A DNA stretch of 64,000 nucleotides from Metamycoplasma alkalescens (GTDB taxonomy: Bacteria > Bacillota_I > Bacilli_A > Mycoplasmatales > Metamycoplasmataceae): positions 186,001-250,000 of the forward strand of contig NZ_LS991949.1 in assembly GCF_900476125.1 (NCBI RefSeq), written 5' to 3'. The position numbers were made by a program, and so were the translations under genes. The notes beneath the pieces are model-generated. The model did no database searches and was not told the origin of the DNA. It saw only the letters and a list, made by a program, of their open reading frames with translations. Positions 57,379 to 64,000 of this stretch are shown here, piece by piece (the first letter of the stretch is position 1; every line of letters begins with the position of its first letter).

Positions 57379-58791
57379 TTATTTTTCTTTGTTTACTTTT
57401 TCTTGAGCGGATTTTTTCTTAGCTTCAGCAACTAAAATTTTTTCAATTTCAGAATGATAGTCATCAACTTCTTTTTGAATTTCATGGTATTTTTTTAGAT
57501 TTTCAGGATCATTTAGTTGTGCTAGTTTATCAAAAATTCTGTCTGCTAGTTTTTCTTGTTCAAAGTTTTTAAATGGAACAAAAGTTTTTATTTGGTCCTC
57601 TTTTAAACCATATAAATCCGCTAATTGTTTGATTCTTTTGTCATATTCTTCATCCGAAATATGTAATTTTTCTTCATCAACAATTTTTCCATAAATATAT
57701 GATTTAATAAGGTTTTTAGTTGCTTCTTTTTTGTATAAATCTAAAATTTCATCCTTTGTTGTTTTTGAGAATTCAATATATTCTTTTTCAGAAACACCTC
57801 TTTGTTTAATTTGGGTTAAAAAATCACGGTAGTATCCATTTGCAGTTTGGTCAACAATGATTTCTGACATTTCAACTTTTGAATTGCTTGTGATTTCTTC
57901 AATTGCACTGTTAATGAAATTAGTTTTATTTTTTTGTAATTTATTTTTTAAAGCAGTAATTTCTAAATATTTATCAAAGTCTGCTGGAGTTTTTACAAGT
58001 GGATTGATTTTGATTTCTTGTAAAAATTGTTCATTAATTTCAGGATAATTTGGGGTTTTGATGTTGTGGATTGTAACTTTGAAAATCACATCTTTTCCAG
58101 CTAAGTTTTTAGCATGATATTCTTTTGGGAATGTCAAATGAAGATCTTTTGTTTCACCTTTTTTTAAACCAATCATTTTTTCTTCAAATCCAGGAATAAA
58201 TTGGTTTGAACCAATTACCAAATCAAACTTTTCTGCTTCACCACCTTCAAATTTTTCATTGTCAATATAACCAGTAAAATCAAAGTTAACTTGGTCATTT
58301 CATTTGATTGCTTCATTTGAATCAAGCATTACAACGTAGTTTGTTAACAATTGATGTTTTGTTTCTTCTAATTCTTCTTTGCTTAAAGTTAATGAATCTA
58401 ATTTTGCTTGAATTTTTTTGTAATTTCCAATTGTAATTTTTGGAAATAAAGGAAAAATAAATTCAAAAACAACTTTTTCTAAACTTAAATTCACAACATC
58501 AAATTTGGGACGAACATTATCTGCCAACATATCTTCATTGGTAATTTGGGTAGTGATATGTTTTCTATAAATATCATCAATATTATCAGAAATAGTTTTG
58601 TCAAAAATTTTTACTAGACTAATTCTTTTGATTGCTTCTGATAATGGTGCTTTTCCTTTTCTAAAGCCAGGAATAGTAATATCTTTTGCTAAGATTTTTC
58701 TTGTTTTATTTAATGCCTCTTCTCATTCAGCGCCTTCAAGAGTATAATCAATAATTAATTCGGTTTTATTATCGTTAAATTTACGTGACAT
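57379..58791 (-). CDS. tig: Trigger factor
   Basis: Ribosome-bound chaperone with peptidyl-prolyl isomerase domain. 470 aa. The ribosome-binding signature is GFRKGKAP (residues ~41-48; family GFRxGKxP). The FKBP-like middle has NFDFTGYIDNEKFEGG and GSNQFIPGFEEKMIGLKKGE, followed by the helical C-terminal arms. TGA codons (58298, 58720) are Trp and join the parts; the start at 58791 follows AGGAGAAAA. Confidence 0.94.
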
Positions 58792-58832
58792 TTTTCTCCT
58801 TGAATAAAAAATATGTAATTATTATAACATTA

Positions 58833-59537
58833 TTATTTGAATAATGCATATAAGGTTTTTTCATTTTCATTAAGGTTTTTTTCGTCTTCTTCACCAAATA
58901 AAACCTTTGTGACTTGAATGACATTTTTATACTCATTTTTAGTTTGATTTTTTAAAATATCAACTCAATTTTGAAACAAATAAGCACTAAATACCTGCCT
59001 TGCAATTTTTGTTTTAGCAACATCTTCATTAAATAAATTAATGATTTCTTTTTCTAATTTTGCAAGTGCTTCATTTTTTAAAAAAGAACCATCTTTTTTA
59101 GGATTAATGATTTGATTTTTAACAGTGTAATCATAATCAATATTTTTAGTTTGTAATAAATCATAAATCAATGTTTGAAACCCTGCGTTTTCAAACCCCT
59201 CACCATTAAAAAAATATTGAAATTCAGAAGCAAATTGATCTAAATCGCGATTTTTCAATTCGTTATAATTAAGCATAAAAACATAATCCATTTTTTTAGA
59301 TTTTAGCGCATTAATTAAACTTAGAGTATCTAAATTTGTTTTTGTTTTGAGTTGATTTTTTTTAATTTGAAACAAAATCATTTCTCTAAAAGCTTCAATT
59401 TCATTTTGCATTTTTGAAATTGGAAATGAATTTCTTTTGCTATCTATTAAATAGATTGCTTTTAGTGGATCTTCATTTCTAATTGCTGCAACTTCATCAA
59501 TAAAATCATTAAATTCTTTTTCTAATAAATTTTTCAT
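58833..59537 (-). CDS. Conserved mycoplasma protein of unknown function (DUF3196-like?)
   Basis: A 234-aa soluble, mostly helical protein beginning MKNLLEKEFNDFIDE, with the segment DPLKAIYLIDSKRNSFPISK that recalls the tetratricopeptide-like DUF3196 proteins of mycoplasmas; this comparison is from memory and tentative. TGA at 58965-58967 is Trp, adding ~44 residues to TAA at 58833. No signal peptide. Upstream of tig on the same strand with a 41-base gap, so possibly co-transcribed. It is divergent from eno. Confidence 0.65.
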
Positions 59538-59586
59538 AAGTACTTAGAATTTTACCATTATATTTTTCATAAGAATTTTAATAATA

Positions 59587-59608
59587 TATAATTAGTCTAG
59601 TAGACTAA
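59587..59608 (+). promoter_or_regulatory. eno promoter -10 box and adjoining 17-bp palindrome
   Basis: TATAAT at 59587-59592 is followed immediately by TTAGTCTAGTAGACTAA (59592-59608), a perfect 8-1-8 inverted repeat that would cover the start of transcription. This is a classic operator position. No known repressor is suggested by the sequence. Confidence 0.6.
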
Positions 59609-59648
59609 ACAAAAAATTAACTATTGATTATAAGATTTTAAGGAGTAA

Positions 59649-61034
<1,386 letters not shown>

Positions 61035-61051
61035 AAATCTTATTAATTAAA

Positions 61052-61080
61052 AAAACTCGGGAGATTTAATTCCGAGTTTT
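61052..61080. terminator. Bidirectional terminator between eno and rplA
   Basis: AAAACTCGG/CCGAGTTTT (61052-61060 with 61072-61080) between convergent genes. Confidence 0.8.
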
Positions 61081-61092
61081 AATCATTTCAAA

Positions 61093-61785
61093 TTAGTCGA
61101 TTTTAACTTTAACAGCAGCACCCATTGAGGTTGAAACAACAATGTTTAAAACATATGCTCCTTTAACTGCTTGTGGTTTTAATCTTTTAATTGTATGAAT
61201 TAAGGTTTCAGCATTTTGGACTAATGCTTCAGTGGTCATTGATTTTTTACCAATTGAGGCATGAATAATTCCACCTTTATCAGCACGGTAGTTAGCTTTC
61301 CCTTTTTTAAGTTCTTCAACAGCTTTAGCTGGATTAGTTGTAACTGTTCCAGTTTTTGGGTTTGGCATTAAACCTTTAGGACCTAGTTTTTTACCATATT
61401 TACCTAAAACTAACATCATTTTTGGATCAGCAACAATCACATCAAAATCATATTTGTCTTGGTTTAAAACTTCAGGTAATTCAGCTGATGAATAAACTAA
61501 ATCAGCACCAGCTTCTAAAGCAGCTTTTTGAGCTGAAACTTCATCAGTTGCAACTAAAACTTTCACAGTTTTTCCAGTTCCATTTGGTAAAACAACAGCC
61601 CCTCTTAATTGTTGGTCAGATTTTCTTGTATCCAAGTTTAATTTAATTGCAATATCTAATGATTCATCAAATTTTGCAAATGATGCTTTTTTTGCTAAAT
61701 TAATTGCATCAACTAATGAATAAACATCTTTTTTATTAACTAAGTTTTTTAAAACTTTTGCATTTTTGGTAATTCTTTTAGTCAT
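61093..61785 (-). CDS. rplA: 50S ribosomal protein L1
   Basis: A 230-aa L1-stalk protein involved in tRNA exit and usually an autoregulator of the L11 operon. Visible: VRGAVVLPNGTGKTV-like LRGAVVLPNGTGK, ADPKMMLVLGKYGKKLGPKG, LMPNPKTGTVT and VSTSMGAAVKVKID at the end. Its ATG shares a base with the rplK stop (TAATG), so the two are translationally coupled. Confidence 0.97.
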   Translation of the reverse strand: MTKRITKNAKVLKNLVNKKDVYSLVDAINLAKKASFAKFDESLDIAIKLNLDTRKSDQQLRGAVVLPNGTGKTVKVLVATDEVSAQKAALEAGADLVYSSAELPEVLNQDKYDFDVIVADPKMMLVLGKYGKKLGPKGLMPNPKTGTVTTNPAKAVEELKKGKANYRADKGGIIHASIGKKSMTTEALVQNAETLIHTIKRLKPQAVKGAYVLNIVVSTSMGAAVKVKID

Positions 61786-62228
61786 TAGTTAGCACCACCC
61801 TTCAATCATTCTTCATAACCTTCAATTGTGATTCCCATGTTTTTTGCTGTACCTGCAACTTGACGCATTGCTGCTTCAATTGTATTTGCATTCATATCTG
61901 GCATTTTATATTCAGCAATTTCTTTTAGTTGATCTAAAGTAATTGATCCGACTTTTTCTTTGTTTGGAATTCCACTACCTTTTTTTGCTTTTGCAGCTTG
62001 GATTAGTTTGTATGAAGTTGGTGAGGTAAATAATTTGAAATCAAATGATTTGTCTTTATACACTGTAATTAAAACAGGAACTGGTTCTGAACCCCGGTCT
62101 CTTGTTTGGTCATTAAATGCTTTGGTAAATTCTGGCATGTTAATTCCAACCCCAGCTAAAGCAGGTCCTGGTTTGGCTTGACCAGCGTTAAATTGTAATT
62201 TGGCTTTTTTAACGATTTCTTTTGCCAT
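61785..62228 (-). CDS. rplK: 50S ribosomal protein L11
   Basis: A 147-aa protein of the GTPase-associated centre. KLQFNAGQAKPGPALAGVGI and MPDMNANTIEAAMRQVAGTAKNMGI are diagnostic. A TGA at 61806-61808 is Trp; the protein then ends LKGGAN at TAA 61785-61787. First gene of the rplK-rplA operon. Confidence 0.97.
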
Positions 62229-62330
62229 TTTGTTTAAAAATCCTTTCGATAATTGTGGTGATAGCGAATTTTTTTTAAGATTCTTCCACTACTTTTTTGG
62301 CAATTGTATATTGCAGTTGCAATTATAACA
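62229..62330 (-). promoter_or_regulatory. rplK-rplA promoter and leader
   Basis: A minus-strand TATAAT (complement of 62322-62327) lies 94 bases before the ATG. The leader begins with a GCAAT/ATTGC hairpin and has an AAAGGAT RBS. L1 binding sites are often in this leader, but I cannot point to a clear L1 motif. Confidence 0.5.
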
Positions 62331-62457
62331 AAATAATTTTTTATTCCATAAAAAACATTATTTTTACAAAAAAACTTATCACTTTTTATTGTTCCTTGTT
62401 TTAAGTAAAAAATTCATGAAAATAGGTTTGTGATAGAATAGAAGTGGAGGACTTAAA

Positions 62458-62718
62458 ATGTATAACGAAAAATATAAATTGGTTGCAAAAATTTTTATTA
62501 TCATTTCAATGGTTTTATTATTTCCACTAATTCTTCCAACACTTTTAGGTTTTTTTGCATTAGGAGTTATTGATCAAAAATATGCTCCAGAAGATAAAAA
62601 GACACTTTGAGGAATTTTAACAATAATTTTGATTAATTGAATTGCTGGAATTTTTATTTTAATTGATGAGCGTCCAGTTAATGCTTCGAATGAATTAAAT
62701 GATGATGCGAATTTATAA
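62458..62718 (+). CDS. Small two-span membrane protein
   Basis: An 86-aa protein preceded by GTGGAGGA and a TAGAAT box. It has two hydrophobic spans, about residues 10-34 (IFIIISMVLLFPLILPTLLG) and 50-66 (ILTIILINWIAGIFILI), a short charged loop between, and an acidic tail. TGA codons at 62608 and 62638 encode Trp. No family recognised with confidence. It is divergent from rplK and followed by a strong terminator, so it is a single-gene unit. Confidence 0.75.
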
Positions 62719-62760
62719 AAATTTTTATAAGTTTATTAACTAAAATTAATAATAATGATA

Positions 62761-62800
62761 AAAAAATTCAAGTATGATTTCTTTTGACTTGAATTTTTTT
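62761..62800. terminator. Terminator with AAATTCAAG stem, small membrane protein / azoreductase
   Basis: AAATTCAAGT/ACTTGAATTT (62764-62773 region with 62787-62796) with A and T runs outside. It lies between convergent genes and shares arms with two other terminators. Confidence 0.75.
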
Positions 62801-62826
62801 TGTTTTTATTTTAAGTTAAATTTAGA

Positions 62827-63426
62827 TTAAAAATCAGCTGCAGCTTTTTTAATTAAATCTGCTTTTTGAGCAATGATTTCTTCATTGGTCAAACTAATAA
62901 AAGGTTCAACTTTTGTGCCATCAATTAAAATACTTTTTGCAATTTTTGCACCTAAGAAATCTCAAACTCCTTCTAAATATGAAATATGATTGGCTCATAA
63001 ATATCAACCAAGCGGAGCACCTTGTGTTGCAATAATTTGTACTTTTAAATGATCTAATAATCCAATTGCTCCACCTTTTTTTGAATATTTATAGCTAAAT
63101 GTTTTATTCGCAACCGCAACACGATCAATAAATGTTTTTAAAACAGAGGGTACATTAAAATTGATCATTGGTGCTGAAATAACTAGCTTATCAATGCTTT
63201 TTAACATTTCAATGTATTTGTTTGAAAATTCTTCATCAAAAAAGTTACTGAAATTGTTCGCATTCATCCCAGTTCGTGCCATTTCTAAATCATTTAAATT
63301 TAATTCTTTAATTTCATCATCTGGATTATTTTTTTTATATTCTTCAATAAATTTTTTTGTTGCAAAACAAGAAATTGATTTGCCTTTATTTAATGGTGAA
63401 GAATATAAAACCAAAACTTTTGCCAT
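62827..63426 (-). CDS. azoR: FMN-dependent NADH-azoreductase-like flavoprotein
   Basis: A 199-aa flavodoxin-fold quinone/azo reductase. Motifs: KVLVLYSSPLNKGKSIS (FMN phosphate site), APMINFNVPSVLKTFIDRVA (a P-x-x-N-F-x-x-P-x-x-L-K family block) and the IIATQGAPLG loop near FMN. TGA at 63004 region codes Trp and the frame goes on to TAA at 62827. Likely role: two-electron reduction of quinones or electrophiles using NADH. A single-gene unit; RBS AAGGAGAAA upstream. Confidence 0.9.
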
Positions 63427-63532
63427 TTTTCTCCTTCATCTTTGGATTTTTTGCTTATGCATTATCAAATTTGAATAATTATAATCTTAAACCAATTTTT
63501 TTAAATTGAATGCTTTTAAAAGAAAAAAATAA

Positions 63533-63557
63533 AAAAACTTGGGACTAGCAAGTTTTT
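63533..63557 (-). terminator. Terminator of the tRNA operon
   Basis: AAAAACTTG/CAAGTTTTT (63533-63541 with 63549-63557), T tail on the minus strand after tRNA-Gly(GCC). Confidence 0.75.
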
Positions 63558-63563
63558 CTAATA

Positions 63564-63637
63564 TGGTGCGGATGAAGGGAATCGGACCCTCGTATTCAGA
63601 TTGGCAACCTGATGTTCTACCATTGAACTACATCCGC
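63564..63637 (-). tRNA. tRNA-Gly (GCC)
   Basis: 74 nt with encoded CCA. Acceptor GCGGATG/CATCCGC, anticodon loop TTGCCAA giving GCC, T-loop GGTCCGATTCCC. Third and last gene of the cluster. Confidence 0.95.
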
Positions 63638-63641
63638 AAAA

Positions 63642-63715
63642 TGGTGCAAGTGATGGGAATCGAACCCACGTAGTTAGCTTGGAAGGCTAAAGTTCTACCA
63701 TTAAACTACACTCGC
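63642..63715 (-). tRNA. tRNA-Gly (UCC)
   Basis: 74 nt with encoded CCA. Acceptor GCGAGTG/CACTTGC with one G-U pair, anticodon loop CTTCCAA giving UCC, T-arm GGGTTCGATTCCC. Placed 4 bases before tRNA-Gly(GCC). Confidence 0.95.
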
Positions 63716-63789
63716 AAATTCCGAAATAAATTATAAACTAAAATATTTTTATTTTGCTAAAAATTTTTGCAAAAAAAGAATAAAAAAAA

Positions 63790-63865
63790 TGGCGATCGTG
63801 GCAGGATTCGAACCTGCGACCACATGCTTAGAAGGCACGTACTCTATCCCCTGAGCTACACGACC
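63790..63865 (-). tRNA. tRNA-Arg (UCU)
   Basis: 76 nt with encoded CCA. Acceptor GGTCGTG/CACGATC with one G-U pair, anticodon loop CTTCTAA giving UCU, T-arm CAGGTTCGAATCCTG. It reads AGA, the main Arg codon seen in these genes. First gene of the tRNA unit. Confidence 0.95.
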
Positions 63866-63877
63866 GTCGCATCTATT

Positions 63878-63883
63878 ATTTTA
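63878..63883 (-). promoter_or_regulatory. -10 box of the tRNA operon
   Basis: The minus strand reads TAAAAT in ATGGTAAAATAATAG, about 12 bases before tRNA-Arg. Beyond it, 63884-64000 is AT-rich with no gene seen. Confidence 0.5.
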
Positions 63884-64000
63884 CCATAAATTTTATTTTG
63901 AGATTTTTTTTAAAAAAATATTTTGCTTTAAAAACATCGTTTATTTTGCAATGATTTTTATTTTTCATTGCATTTGCAATTAAGTTAATTGTTTGATTTT

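Overview
The window is a chromosome segment of a wall-less mollicute. Base composition is very low in GC, and UGA must be read as tryptophan: nearly every gene is broken by in-frame TGA unless it is, and family length and conserved motifs return once it is (OppF, enolase, TruB, RpoA). The 16S rRNA sequence, the single 16S-23S pair with no linked 5S, and the Opp operon layout point to the Mycoplasma hominis cluster (Metamycoplasma and relatives). That placement is from memory of those sequences; no search was run. Coordinates below are the full UGA=Trp reading frames.

Layout. 1-5250: 3' end of the ribosomal protein/secretion operon (secY', adk, map, infA, rpmJ, rpsM, rpsK, rpoA, rplQ), then rpmF. 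5251-10290: rRNA operon with long processing stems. 10291-11190: AT-rich gap with a candidate small RNA on the minus strand. 11192-20155: oppABCDF peptide importer. 20253-21542: small membrane protein and tpiA. 21567-25248 (minus): ribF, HAD phosphatase and truB, preceded by two lipoproteins reaching to 27131. 27268-28221: ZIP-like metal transporter. 28243-31698: a divergent OppA-like lipoprotein and two small paralogous lipoproteins. 31776-33260 (minus): cdd and an XRE/ImmA-IrrE regulator-protease. 33454-34737: rpsP-trmD-rplS. 34963-36574: a lipoprotein and a lipoprotein pseudogene. 36744-39060 (minus): tyrS and an alanine/ornithine racemase-type enzyme. 39280: degV family gene.

40313-45730 holds five genes whose order and features match the mycoplasma F1-like (X0) ATPase cluster: membrane protein, small protein, gamma-like, epsilon-like and large anchored subunit. 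The catalytic alpha and beta genes that normally follow are absent. A terminator and a tandem family of giant coiled-coil/DUF285 surface proteins occupy that place (45841-57200, minus: two intact copies flanking one pseudogene). 57379-59537 (minus): trigger factor and a small conserved protein. 59658: enolase. 61093-62228 (minus): rplK-rplA. Then a small membrane protein, an azoreductase-like flavoprotein and a three-gene tRNA cluster (Arg-UCU, Gly-UCC, Gly-GCC).

Most of the genes serve translation, peptide and metal uptake, or surface display. The most unusual parts are the F1-like ATPase cluster without catalytic subunits, the adjoining DUF285 array with a shared distal upstream element, the orphan OppA-like lipoprotein trio, the His-rich lipoprotein/ZIP locus, a candidate sRNA, and a perfect palindrome at the enolase promoter.
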